The notes: generated from the sequence alone by a model not told the origin. 64,000 nt of DNA from Candidatus Marithrix sp. (GCA_016744775.1 JADGDS010000002.1:310001-374000); one strand, 5' to 3'; counted from the stretch's first letter, positions 10,741 through 18,866 are shown. Numbers and translations are program-made.

Positions 10741-12600
10741 ATGAAATACTCAATTTTTTTATTACTATTATTTTCATTATCCGCCTGTGATTCGGATGAT
10801 AAGAGTAGAGGTTCTGGTAATAATCAGATTTCTACTCCTATATTGAAGAATTACTCTGGTAAAAGAATTGCCTTAGTCATTGGCAATTGGGATTATAAGT
10901 TTAAGCCTTTACATAATCCTGAAAATGATGCGCGGGATATGACGCGAGTTCTTAGAAATTTAGGCTTTAAGGTTATTCATAAGCAAAATCTTAGTCTTGA
11001 TGAGATGGAAGATGAGATTATTCAATTTAAAGTCAAGCTTCAGAATAAGGGACAAGTTGGTTTATTTTATTACGCAGGGCATGGTTTGGAAATCAAGGGT
11101 AAGAATTATTTAATTCCAACTGATATGCGTAATCCTGAGACCGAATTAATTAAAAATAAGTCTATTTTGGCACAATGGGTGATTAGTGCTATGAAAGGTT
11201 CTGGTAGTTTAGTCAATATTATGATTTTAGATGCTTGTCGTACTTTTCCTAGACCAGATCGTAATGGTATTAATAATGCTGATTATGGTTTAGCTGCTAT
11301 GAATGCTCCCAGTGGTACTATTATTAGTTTTGCTACCGGTTCTGGTCAAAGTACGGCTGATGGTGAAAAGGGTAGTAATGGTTTATATACGGGGCATTTA
11401 TTAAAATTTCTACAACAACCCGGCTTAAAAATAGAAGAAGTTTTTAAAAAGACTCGACAACAAGTGGCTTTGGAAACTCATAATGAACAAGTACCTCCGG
11501 TATATGATTCAATGGTTGGTGATTTTTGTTTGGTGTCTTGTGAGAAAGTTAAATCTGATGATCAAGTCAAAATATTACAAGATAAACTAGATAAAGAAAA
11601 GTTAGAAAAAGAGAAGCAAGAAAAACTCTTACAAGCTCAACTTGAAAAAGAACGGCTAGAAAAAGAGAATAAAGAAAAAATATTACAAGCCAAATTAGAA
11701 AAAGAACGGCAGGAAAAAGTAGCTTTACAAGCTCAATTAGAAGCTTTAATAAATCAACCAAAGCCCGTAATTCCTAAACCTCAACCAGTTTCCAACAAGC
11801 CGGGAACAGTGTTTCGTGATAGTTTAGCTGATGGCAGTTCTGGTCCAGAAATGGTTTGGATTCCTGCTGGTTCATTTCGTATGGGAGATATTCAAGGTGG
11901 TGGATATTCTAATGAAAAGCCGGTGCATAGAGTTTCAGTTGGGAAGTTTGCTATGGGGAAATTTGAAGTGACTGTTGGTGAATTTAGGAAGTTTGTAAAT
12001 GCTGAAAATTATAAGACAGATGCTGAAAAGAAAGGTGATTGTTATAGTTATTCTAAGGGCTGGAAATGGGTAAAAGGTGCTAATTGGCGTTCTCCGGGTT
12101 TTTCTCAAAATGATAATCATCCAGTAGCGTGTGTTAGTTGGAATGACGCAACTGCTTATACAAAATGGCTTAGTAATCAAACTGGTAAAACCTATCGTCT
12201 TCCTACTGAAGCGGAATGGGAATATGCAGCTCGTGCTGGTACGGAAACTAAGTATTGGTGGGGAAATGATATTGGTAAAAATCGAGCTAACTGTGATGGT
12301 TGTGGTAGTAAATGGGATGATAAATCTACTGCTCCTGTTGGTTCCTTTTATGCTAATAAATTTGGTTTATATGATACTGTAGGAAACTTATGGGAGTGGA
12401 CATGCTCAGAATATGAAGATAAATATAAGGGTAAAGAAAAAGTATGTTTTAATAAAAATACTAATAAAAACCGAGTGTTGCGTGGCGGTTCGTGGAGCTT
12501 CAACTCGACGTACCTCCGTACTGCCTTCCGCTACTACATCAACCCGGACGACCGCAACTTCGACATCGGCTTCCGTGTAGTTCGCGCCGCGTGGACATAG
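10741..12600 (+). CDS. Caspase-like (C14) lipoprotein with C-terminal FGE domain
   Basis: Of 619 residues, 1-16 are a lipoprotein signal (LSAC, Cys16). Residues 40-265 form a caspase-fold peptidase with catalytic His114 (YYAGHG) and Cys166 (LDACR). A Lys/Glu-rich coiled coil spans ~272-335, then a proline-rich linker, and 370-616 is a formylglycine-generating-enzyme/sulfatase-modifying (C-type lectin fold) domain with MVWIPAGSFRMG. FGE domains in such fusions usually bind ligands. The final ~120 bp are ~61% GC, far above the rest of the gene, and look like a DGR variable region. AAGGAG precedes the ATG. It is probably a surface or periplasmic-leaflet sensor protease. Confidence 0.9.
   Translation: MKYSIFLLLLFSLSACDSDDKSRGSGNNQISTPILKNYSGKRIALVIGNWDYKFKPLHNPENDARDMTRVLRNLGFKVIHKQNLSLDEMEDEIIQFKVKLQNKGQVGLFYYAGHGLEIKGKNYLIPTDMRNPETELIKNKSILAQWVISAMKGSGSLVNIMILDACRTFPRPDRNGINNADYGLAAMNAPSGTIISFATGSGQSTADGEKGSNGLYTGHLLKFLQQPGLKIEEVFKKTRQQVALETHNEQVPPVYDSMVGDFCLVSCEKVKSDDQVKILQDKLDKEKLEKEKQEKLLQAQLEKERLEKENKEKILQAKLEKERQEKVALQAQLEALINQPKPVIPKPQPVSNKPGTVFRDSLADGSSGPEMVWIPAGSFRMGDIQGGGYSNEKPVHRVSVGKFAMGKFEVTVGEFRKFVNAENYKTDAEKKGDCYSYSKGWKWVKGANWRSPGFSQNDNHPVACVSWNDATAYTKWLSNQTGKTYRLPTEAEWEYAARAGTETKYWWGNDIGKNRANCDGCGSKWDDKSTAPVGSFYANKFGLYDTVGNLWEWTCSEYEDKYKGKEKVCFNKNTNKNRVLRGGSWSFNSTYLRTAFRYYINPDDRNFDIGFRVVRAAWT
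12481..12597 (+). other. Putative DGR variable region in the caspase/FGE gene
   Basis: The codons for residues 581-619 are about 61% GC (71 of 117 bases) inside an otherwise AT-rich gene. After GGSW (582-585), nearly every variable position is an NNC codon (AGC, TTC, AAC, TAC, CTC, TTC, TAC, TAC, ATC, GAC, TTC, GAC), ending in the fixed IGFRVV. That is the pattern left when AAC codons of a template are mutated at their adenines. Targets of diversity-generating retroelements are typically FGE/C-type-lectin domains varied at this end. No template or reverse transcriptase is seen in the window. Confidence 0.75.
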
Positions 12601-12708
12601 CCCTTTACACTTTTGCCCTTTTGCCCTTTGCCCTTTTAATTTTTAATATTTAGAATCTAGTTGCTTTTTCTGATTAGTTTTCGCTAATCAGAATTTTAAA
12701 GCGTGAAA

Positions 12709-12732
12709 GCCCCCGGCAGGGGCGATTTTTTT
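12709..12732 (+). terminator. Rho-independent terminator after the caspase gene
   Basis: A GC-only stem (GCCCC / GGGGC) with a short loop is followed by GATTTTTTTATT. It lies 109 bases after the caspase/FGE stop codon, beyond the pyrimidine tract and a first AT-rich hairpin at 12669-12692. Confidence 0.75.
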
Positions 12733-12879
12733 ATTATTCAATGCAAATAATATGTTATTATGGCAGGATTTATTCATTGTTCTTATTATTCGTTGTACTT
12801 AATAATGTTTAGTACAACGAATATGAAGAACAACGAAACTAAGTCAATAGTTCGGATAGTTTTTACAAAACCAACCAAT

Positions 12880-12959
12880 TTGTCATCCCGACGATAGGAG
12901 GGATCCTTGTGCCGACGTTAGGAGGCATCTTAAGATCCCTCCTAACGTCGGGATGACAA
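12880..12959. repeat. 80-bp imperfect palindrome
   Basis: The ends (TTGTCATCCCGACG and CGTCGGGATGACAA) are exact reverse complements and the inner GGAGGGATC / GATCCCTCC also pair. The middle repeats a CGACGTTAGGAGG-like unit. It abuts the stop codon of the minus-strand gene at 12963 and may terminate it. No transposase is nearby. Confidence 0.85.
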
Positions 12960-12962
12960 TGG

Positions 12963-13466
12963 TTATGGTTTTTTATTCACTGATGGAAATCGAAAAGTAC
13001 TAGCAGATTCTTGATCAAACTTAACAAACAGCTCCACAGAAGCATTAACCATCTGTTCTGACATCTGAAAATTCACAACAAATGAAGTTGCCGAGAATTT
13101 CCAACTACTAACATTGCCTTCCTCAGTTTTAACAACCGACACATCACTTGCCTCAACAGCCTCAGCATAACCAATAATATTATTTTGTGCTTTCAAGACG
13201 CTACCATAAGCATAAATAGTTAAATATTCATAATCTTTATTACTAATAAATTTACATGCTACATTGGAATAATTAATTTTATTACAACTTGTGAGTGTGA
13301 TTTCCTTATTTTCTAACTGCGCAATTCTATCTTTTAAAGCTTGATTTTCAGACATCAATTCATTATTAAATATTTCCATAATATAAGGTCTTACAAAAAA
13401 CCCTACTACAATACCAATAATAAAAGCAATCCAAGCAGAAGTTTTATCAAAATGTATATTAATCAT
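12963..13466 (-). CDS. Membrane-anchored protein of unknown function
   Basis: The family of this 167-residue protein is not recognised. It starts with one transmembrane segment at about 12-32 (AWIAFIIGIVVGFFV), then a short coiled coil (about 38-54). A beta-rich domain of ~110 residues follows, which should lie in the periplasm, with two cysteines near 59 and 70. A fragment of a second copy with about 90% identity survives at 16799-16920, so this gene belonged to the duplicated block. It is on the opposite strand to its neighbours, flanked on both sides by palindromes. Confidence 0.75.
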   Translation of the reverse strand: MINIHFDKTSAWIAFIIGIVVGFFVRPYIMEIFNNELMSENQALKDRIAQLENKEITLTSCNKINYSNVACKFISNKDYEYLTIYAYGSVLKAQNNIIGYAEAVEASDVSVVKTEEGNVSSWKFSATSFVVNFQMSEQMVNASVELFVKFDQESASTFRFPSVNKKP

Positions 13467-13481
13467 GTTATAATCCTAAAA

Positions 13482-13568
13482 TGTCTGAATCAGGATTTAC
13501 AGGATTAAAGAATTTACAAAATTATCAATCCTGTAAATCTTAAAATCCTGTAAATTCTGATTCAGACA
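13482..13568. repeat. Inverted repeat between divergent genes
   Basis: Arms of 25 bp (13482-13506 and 13544-13568; 24 of 25 pair) carry TGTCTGAATCAGGATTTACAG. An extra copy of the AATCCTGTAAAT core lies inside the spacer at 13527-13540. The element fills most of the space between the divergent genes at 13466 and 13591, so it either carries or interrupts their promoters. Confidence 0.85.
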
Positions 13569-13590
13569 AAAAATAATCAAAAGGAACGAT

Positions 13591-14181
13591 ATGAAAACAA
13601 TAACCCTAACCCTAATAAGTTTGCTAGCAAGCCTAACCACCACCGCCGCACCAATCAAAGTAGATATAAAATACCTATATTATAACAACGACGATGACAA
13701 TTACAAAACACTCAAAAACGGCAGCATCCTATATAGAGGCAAAGACTTTCTAAAAATAATCTTTACACCCTCACAACGCGCCTACGTTTACATATTTGCC
13801 AAAGGCTCATCAGGCAACATCTATAGAATATTTCCAATGCGAGCCTTCAAAGGCAAAATAATCAACAACTTCAACCCAGTATTAGCCGGAATAAACTACC
13901 ACATCCCCAAAAAAGACAAAGCATTTAAATTAGGAGGCTCCCCGGGCACAGAAACAATATACTTCATAACATCCAAACACCAAGACATCGAACTAGAAAG
14001 CAAACACAACCGTATCCTTGAAAAAACCATACTAACACGAGACTTCACAGACATAACATATGATCCCATAGCCACAAAAAGCTATACAATCAGCAAAGCT
14101 GGCAAAAAATATATAGTAATGCGAGATCGCCTACTAAGCTGTGATGGCTGTGTAAGTAAAATAAGCTATGAATTGAGATAA
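13591..14181 (+). CDS. Secreted DUF4384-like protein
   Basis: Of 196 residues, 1-20 form a signal peptide (cleavage near TTAAP). The mature part resembles DUF4384, with a YRGKDFLKIIFTPSQRAYVYIF segment split by a short variable part and a following G-N-I-Y-R-I-F-P motif. DUF4384 domains are beta-rich and often accompany caspase or OmpA-type proteins in envelope modules, as here. It lies 4 bases upstream of the OmpA-like gene, so the two are an operon. The coding strand is rich in A and C and poor in T, unlike most genes in the window. A pair of cysteines (CDGC) sits near the C-terminus. Confidence 0.75.
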   Translation: MKTITLTLISLLASLTTTAAPIKVDIKYLYYNNDDDNYKTLKNGSILYRGKDFLKIIFTPSQRAYVYIFAKGSSGNIYRIFPMRAFKGKIINNFNPVLAGINYHIPKKDKAFKLGGSPGTETIYFITSKHQDIELESKHNRILEKTILTRDFTDITYDPIATKSYTISKAGKKYIVMRDRLLSCDGCVSKISYELR

Positions 14182-14185
14182 AGAA

Positions 14186-14707
14186 ATGAAAACAAAATAC
14201 TTAATAAGCGCGATACTATTAATAATAACAGCAACAACAACTCAAGCAAGCGAAGAACCCTACTGGATAACAGAAACCAGTTCAGTAGATGACATAATAG
14301 CAGCCCTAAGACTACCATCATCAGGAAAAATATATAGAGACATAGTAGATATAGTTGACAAACACCCTAAAGTAGCCATGCAAATAAACTTTGCATACGA
14401 CTCATCAAAACTAAACAAACCAGCCAAAAAGTTACTAAAAAAACTAGGTAGAATATTTATAGGCGAGCTATCAACAGCCGACTTTATACTAGCTGGTCAT
14501 ACAGATAGCACAGGTAGATCCAGCTACAACTTATACTTATCACAAAGACGAGCAACCAGCGTCCAAAACTACCTAATAACAAAATATTACATACCAGAAT
14601 CGCGACTACTACTAAAAGCCTACGGAGAACACAAACCAATAGCAAGCAACTTAACAGTAGAAGGGCAGGCTAAAAATAGAAGAGTGGAATTTATTAGAGT
14701 GAAATAA
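14186..14707 (+). CDS. OmpA-family peptidoglycan-binding protein
   Basis: This 173-residue protein has a signal peptide (about 1-21, ending TQAS) and a C-terminal OmpA domain (about 68-172). Peptidoglycan-contact residues are in AGHTDSTGRSSYN and the late NRRVEF motif. The protein is too short for a beta-barrel, so it is probably a soluble periplasmic protein that ties a partner to the cell wall. It forms an operon with the DUF4384 gene and shares its T-poor codon use. The last ~110 bp exist in a second copy at 16920-17047. Confidence 0.88.
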   Translation: MKTKYLISAILLIITATTTQASEEPYWITETSSVDDIIAALRLPSSGKIYRDIVDIVDKHPKVAMQINFAYDSSKLNKPAKKLLKKLGRIFIGELSTADFILAGHTDSTGRSSYNLYLSQRRATSVQNYLITKYYIPESRLLLKAYGEHKPIASNLTVEGQAKNRRVEFIRVK

Positions 14708-14718
14708 GAATTGAATTC

Positions 14719-14751
14719 AAACCTGACAGGTTTCTAAAACCTGTCAGGTTT
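14719..14751. repeat. CTGACAGG palindrome enclosing a stop codon
   Basis: The 15-base arms AAACCTGACAGGTTT and AAACCTGTCAGGTTT flank a 3-base loop, CTA. On the minus strand that loop is the TAG stop of the AAA-ATPase gene, so its last five sense codons come from the repeat arm. The palindrome also lies 12 bases after the OmpA gene stop and could terminate both convergent transcripts. Confidence 0.9.
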
Positions 14752-16512
14752 AACTATTTTCCAAACCAAGCTATCAAATCCAACAGCAACCACAGATATC
14801 AATTGCAAATCTTCCAAATTAGATTGATAATCAAGTAATTGTTGTTCAGCTTCTGCCAGTTTTTCTTGTACTAGTTCTAAGGTTTCTACTTCTTCTATAC
14901 TTAAACGTTTTAGTTCTTCTCCACTTAAACCAACTTGAGATAATTTTAAATATTTGAATTCAAATAGAAAATTTTTTAAGGGAGTTTGACGAAAATCTGG
15001 ACGAACAATCATACTTAAATCACTATAGCGTCGCTCTACTGGCATTTCTGAATCCATCATATACCAGACATCATTAAAAAGTACTGTCAAAAAAGCTGTT
15101 TTTATAGTTAATTCATTTGCGTCTTTGTAGTCACGATTATCAAATACTTTAAAATAACGCTGTGTCATAAAATCGCAGATTGGTTGTAAATCGACTGTTT
15201 GATAAAATTCTTCAGCCAACAAACGAACTTGTTCGCGTTCAGTGTCTTGTGGTAATAGCATTTCAAACAGATGCTCGACGTAGAGTTTTCTCACCACCAA
15301 ATTAGGAATTTTAAAACGTAACTGTCTAAGTTCAGTTTCTCCATCTAAGGTTAAAACGCCCAAATAATAAAGTATAGAAATTATAAATCTATTACTTTGA
15401 TTGGTTTTCAACATCTGATCAATGCCAAAGCGATTGGCTAGCAATGAGAGAATTAAAGGCGGAGTTCCATTTAGTGCTTGCCAAAGAATGGCTCTTCCAT
15501 TTGGCAGACGAGATAAATAAGTAAGCTTATTTAAATCCATTGTTAAATTTTCATCTAACATTTGCTGCGGAAATCTACATTTTTTTTGAAAACAATCAAA
15601 AAAATACAATGCCAAAGTTGGATTATATATATCAGATTGACAAGATTCATTAAAACAATAACCATTATAAAAACTTCGTATCAGCTTCAATGCTTCGCTG
15701 ATTTTGTCATTTTCAAATCCACATTGTTGCGCAATTTCTGTTAATACAGTTTTAATTTCATGTTCTTGAAAGCCACATAAGTCGTGAAATTCTGGTTCAA
15801 GGTAAATATTTTTCGCTACATTATACGCTGTAGTCATATCAGACATCAAAATAGGAGAGGCTCCGGTGATAAAAACTCGTTCTAAACCTAATCCGCCACT
15901 GGCAGATTTAACTGTTTTGAAAATAGCTTTCAGTGAACTATCAGCGGATGTAAGTGCTTTATAGCGTTCTGGGTTTATTTCTCCTTTTCCCATCATAACT
16001 TCATTGGCAAAATTATCATATTCGTCAATGAACAGATAGAGACGATAAGGAGTTTGTAGCACCGCATTTAACATGGATAGAAACGAATCAATCGCATCCT
16101 CTGGATCAATTTGGATATTTATAGGAAGCAAAGCTTGATACTTGTACGCAAAATTTTTAATACAACGATTGATATAGTGATACAATCGCATTTCTATTTG
16201 TTGCGCTTCGCCTTTTGGATTGATATTAGAAAAATCCCATTTCATCACCAAATATTGATTATGCAAAGGAGTGGGATTTTTGCCAATCGCTAAGTTACCA
16301 AATAATTTATCAAATTCATCCGCTTTTGCTACATCGTAGTAATTCTCTAGCATTGATAATAGTAAAGATTTACCAAATCGTCGTGGGCGTAGAAACAGTA
16401 TTTGATCACCTGCATCTTCAATTAGTCTAATATGGTTGGTACGATCTACATAAAAGTAATTGTTGGTTATAATTCGATGGAAATTACTTATTCCGTAGGG
16501 AAATTTTAGCAT
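14734..16512 (-). CDS. AAA-ATPase-like / PD-(D/E)XK nuclease-superfamily protein
   Basis: From the ATG at 16512 this is 592 residues; an upstream TTG at 16539 is less likely because GGAGA and the MLKFPYGISNF start fit the family. The N-terminal AAA-ATPase-like domain (PF09820 type) has FLRPRRFGKSLL (Walker A-like) and LYLFIDEYDNF (Walker B). The C-terminus has a PD-(D/E)XK-like site with RPDFR and FLFEFKYLK. The family is abundant in Thiotrichales, cyanobacteria and Bacteroidetes; its role is unknown. A collapsed second copy lies at 10343-10628. The C-terminal five codons lie in a palindrome. Confidence 0.9.
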   Translation of the reverse strand: MLKFPYGISNFHRIITNNYFYVDRTNHIRLIEDAGDQILFLRPRRFGKSLLLSMLENYYDVAKADEFDKLFGNLAIGKNPTPLHNQYLVMKWDFSNINPKGEAQQIEMRLYHYINRCIKNFAYKYQALLPINIQIDPEDAIDSFLSMLNAVLQTPYRLYLFIDEYDNFANEVMMGKGEINPERYKALTSADSSLKAIFKTVKSASGGLGLERVFITGASPILMSDMTTAYNVAKNIYLEPEFHDLCGFQEHEIKTVLTEIAQQCGFENDKISEALKLIRSFYNGYCFNESCQSDIYNPTLALYFFDCFQKKCRFPQQMLDENLTMDLNKLTYLSRLPNGRAILWQALNGTPPLILSLLANRFGIDQMLKTNQSNRFIISILYYLGVLTLDGETELRQLRFKIPNLVVRKLYVEHLFEMLLPQDTEREQVRLLAEEFYQTVDLQPICDFMTQRYFKVFDNRDYKDANELTIKTAFLTVLFNDVWYMMDSEMPVERRYSDLSMIVRPDFRQTPLKNFLFEFKYLKLSQVGLSGEELKRLSIEEVETLELVQEKLAEAEQQLLDYQSNLEDLQLISVVAVGFDSLVWKIVKPDRF

Positions 16513-16572
16513 TATGTTAGTTCTCCGGTTTTTTATCAATTATAGCATAGTGGATGACAATCAGATATAATA

Positions 16573-16652
16573 ACTACAGGGATTGCATTTTAGCAGGGAT
16601 AATATATATATAGATTTTAGTTTTATCCTTGCTAAAATGCAATCCCTGTAGT
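16573..16652. repeat. 30-bp inverted repeat after the ATPase leader
   Basis: Arms 16573-16602 and 16623-16652 pair at 29 of 30 positions (core CAGGGATTGCATTTTAGC) around a 20-bp AT-rich spacer and are followed by a T run. It starts at the same point, after CAGATATAATAACT, where copy A carries an unrelated 33-bp palindrome. Confidence 0.9.
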
Positions 16653-16798
16653 TTTTTTTACTTAAAGGAGTGATTTAGCAGAATTTATTCGTTGTCATTA
16701 TTATGGATAAGATAATAAATTGAGTTCTTCAATAAACCGATAGTCACGCTGATTTTTTGATTTCTTGTTGGGCAAACTGTGGCTAAGAAATTACATCA

Positions 16799-16920
16799 TG
16801 TAGCAGTTTCTTGATCAAACTTAACAAACAACTCCACAGAAGCATTTACCATCTCTTCTGACATCTGAAAATTCACAACAAATGAAGTTGTCGATAATTT
16901 CCAACTATTAACATTGCCTA
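16799..16920 (-). pseudogene. Fragment of the 12963 membrane-protein gene
   Basis: About 120 bp match 12999-13122 at roughly 90% identity. They cover the C-terminal part of the unknown membrane protein but have no start and no stop. The match ends abruptly at a junction with an OmpA-like gene fragment. Confidence 0.88.
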
Positions 16921-17047
16921 CAACTTAGACTTACCAGAATCGCCACTACTACTAAAAGCCTACGGAGAACACAAACCAATAGCAAGCAACTTAACAGTAG
17001 AAGGGCGAGCCAAAAATAGAAGAGTCGAATTTATTCGAGTGAAATGA
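16920..17047 (+). pseudogene. Fragment of the OmpA-like gene
   Basis: The sequence matches 14523-14535 joined to 14592-14707 of the OmpA-like gene at over 90% identity, including its stop region (here TGA rather than TAA). It lacks the signal peptide and most of the OmpA domain. Confidence 0.9.
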
Positions 17048-17056
17048 TAATTTATT

Positions 17057-17111
17057 TGGAGTTCAAAGCGAAGCTTTGTTTTTTACTTACAAAGCTTCGC
17101 TTTGAACTCCA
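17057..17111. repeat. TGGAGTTCAAAGC inverted repeat
   Basis: Arms of 22 bp (17057-17078 and 17090-17111) are exact reverse complements around an 11-base spacer. A loop-free relative lies at 22955-22988. It may end transcription of pgsA on the minus strand. Confidence 0.9.
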
Positions 17112-17171
17112 GAGATTATTTAATTGGAGTTGAATTTAATTCATTTGAATGGCAAATTATGTCTTAACTGT

Positions 17172-17714
17172 TTAATCATCCGCCTTTAACAAAATAGGCA
17201 TTGCTGCTTTTAAGTACAAAATCATTGACCATAAAGTTAAAACTGCTGCAATATATAAACAAATAAAACCTAATCCTAAAAACGCTTCACCATACAACAA
17301 CATTAATAATGCTGACATTTGCGCAGTAGTTTTAACTTTACCAATCATGGATACTCCAACAGCTGCGCGTTCACCAAGTTCTGCCATCCATTCACGTAAA
17401 GCAGAAATAGTAATTTCACGTCCAATAATAACCGCCGCAGGAATTGCCATCCACGGCGTAGGATTCTGTTCTACTAACAAAACTAATGCCACTGCGACAA
17501 TTAATTTATCCGCCACCGGATCCAAAAAAGCACCTAAAGCAGTGGTTTGATTCCAACGTCTGGCTAAATGCCCATCAAACCAATCGGTAAGTGCTGCTAC
17601 CGCAAAAATACCAGTAGTAGCTATATTTTTCCCATCCCACGGCAAATAAAAAGATATAATTAATATTGGAATTAACGCAATTCTTAGCAAAGTTAAGATA
17701 TTAGGTATATTCAT
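17172..17714 (-). CDS. pgsA: CDP-diacylglycerol-glycerol-3-phosphate phosphatidyltransferase
   Basis: This 180-residue membrane enzyme makes phosphatidylglycerophosphate, the committed step to phosphatidylglycerol and cardiolipin. It begins [12 protein letters not shown] and carries the CDP-alcohol phosphotransferase motif [12 protein letters not shown], then G(8-9 residues on), FLDPVADK, so all metal-binding aspartates are present. Several transmembrane helices span the rest. Its start overlaps the end of the HisG-like gene by 14 bases, so the two are translated from one message. Confidence 0.95.
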   Translation of the reverse strand: MNIPNILTLLRIALIPILIISFYLPWDGKNIATTGIFAVAALTDWFDGHLARRWNQTTALGAFLDPVADKLIVAVALVLLVEQNPTPWMAIPAAVIIGREITISALREWMAELGERAAVGVSMIGKVKTTAQMSALLMLLYGEAFLGLGFICLYIAAVLTLWSMILYLKAAMPILLKADD

Positions 17715-18855
17715 TATAATAACTATTTAACCTTAGTTTGGCCTCCGTAATTAATGTAAGTGCTTGTTCTTGTTTATAATGATCATCCGGTTTCCAATGA
17801 CGAGTTTGTAACCTATAAGGGCGTAAACCATTTTCTATATCTTCTGAATGACAAAATAAATCAGTAATTGACGGCTTATTTAACCATGAATCACCCATAT
17901 TTTTTTCTAAAGCACAATACCATAAAGCAAATTGTTTAATACGTTCATCTTCAAAATAACCCACAGGTTTTAAATTATCAACAAATTTTTGTAAAACTGG
18001 GTTTTTAATATATCTATGATAATCAACTACGTACAAGCTCTCAGACAAAAATAACGGTTCACCATGTAAAATCAAACCCTTTCTTTTAAGAGTATTACCA
18101 GTTTGAACAATCTCAAGCCCAACACATCCAGCCTCAGCCTCCAAAACTGCATCTTCTACATTTTCGACAGAAGTTATTTTAAGTTCAGGATAAGCAGCGG
18201 CAACAATACCAACATAACGCCCTTTAACAAAAACTCGTTGCCCATTTTTTGATAAATGAGCCACAAAATCTTTATATATAGAAGATGAAGATTTTGAAAT
18301 CAAGAAAAAACCAACCATATCTTGAACATCCTGCTTCAAAACCGGATTATAACGAGTTAATTGGGCAGAACCCGCAATTCTGATTCCAGTGGGTTTTTCA
18401 ATATTATAATTATACATACCCCACTTAGTTACCAAACTAGGATTTTGCAAATAATACTGAGTCATAGTCAATAACTCATCCAAACCAACTACAGCACAAT
18501 CAATCTCATCCAGCCTAATTAAAGAAGAACCATTATGCGGTTCCTCGCCTTCTATACGCACACAAATATCATTAATAATCCATTGATAAGCTAAAAAACC
18601 TACTCTATAAGGGCGATTTTCGCGTTTACGATCAACAGATAAGCCAAAACAAGGAATTTCCTTCAAAGCCTCAAACAAAAACTGAGAAGCCTCCTCAAAA
18701 GAAATCCTGCTCATCGCCTTACTTTTCTTAGAAATCGCTAAAATTTGATCTATTTCATGATTATTAACCCCTAAAATTTTTAATTTAGCTAAAAAATTTT
18801 CAAATGTTCTACCAGTTCTTGGAATAGCACATGTTATTTCAAAATCTTGTTGCAT
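17701..18855 (-). CDS. HisG-like (ATP phosphoribosyltransferase family) protein
   Basis: This 384-residue soluble protein has a central region that resembles the HisG fold. It shows an [12 protein letters not shown] motif (about 122-133) and, near 237-262, a segment like the phosphoribosyl-pyrophosphate loop: [20 protein letters not shown]. HisG catalyses the first step of histidine synthesis. The extra N-terminal ~80 and C-terminal ~110 residues do not match HisG, and no other his gene is near. It lies between tpsB (11 bases downstream of it) and pgsA. It may be a divergent HisG or a non-catalytic homologue; assignment is by motif only. Confidence 0.55.
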   Translation of the reverse strand: MQQDFEITCAIPRTGRTFENFLAKLKILGVNNHEIDQILAISKKSKAMSRISFEEASQFLFEALKEIPCFGLSVDRKRENRPYRVGFLAYQWIINDICVRIEGEEPHNGSSLIRLDEIDCAVVGLDELLTMTQYYLQNPSLVTKWGMYNYNIEKPTGIRIAGSAQLTRYNPVLKQDVQDMVGFFLISKSSSSIYKDFVAHLSKNGQRVFVKGRYVGIVAAAYPELKITSVENVEDAVLEAEAGCVGLEIVQTGNTLKRKGLILHGEPLFLSESLYVVDYHRYIKNPVLQKFVDNLKPVGYFEDERIKQFALWYCALEKNMGDSWLNKPSITDLFCHSEDIENGLRPYRLQTRHWKPDDHYKQEQALTLITEAKLRLNSYYNEYT

Positions 18856-18866
18856 CTTAATTAACC

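Larger units (their letters stand above)
12601..12962. other. Intergenic region with hairpins and a long palindrome
   Basis: This 362-bp gap holds, in order, a pyrimidine-rich tract with repeated TTGCCCTTT (12601-12640), a 9-bp stem hairpin (12669-12692), a terminator hairpin (12709-12732), a pair of inverted arms around TTCGTTGTACT (about 12788-12836) and a large palindrome at 12880-12959. No coding frame is seen. The part from 12761 has a degenerate counterpart at 16678 in the second copy of the island. Confidence 0.7.
16513..17171. other. Degraded second copy of the 12.7-14.7 kb block
   Basis: No intact gene is present. After the ATPase start and leader come a palindrome (16573-16652), a piece like the caspase gene ribosome-binding region (about 16660-16678), a piece like 12761-12790, then gene fragments matching the 12963 gene and the OmpA-like gene, and finally a 22-bp inverted repeat. 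The order matches the other copy, with the caspase, most of the membrane protein and the DUF4384 gene deleted. Confidence 0.85.

Noticed and set aside
12601..12960. A DGR template region or reverse transcriptase next to the variable region
   Set aside because: No AAC-rich copy of the region and no reverse-transcriptase motif was found here or elsewhere in the window.
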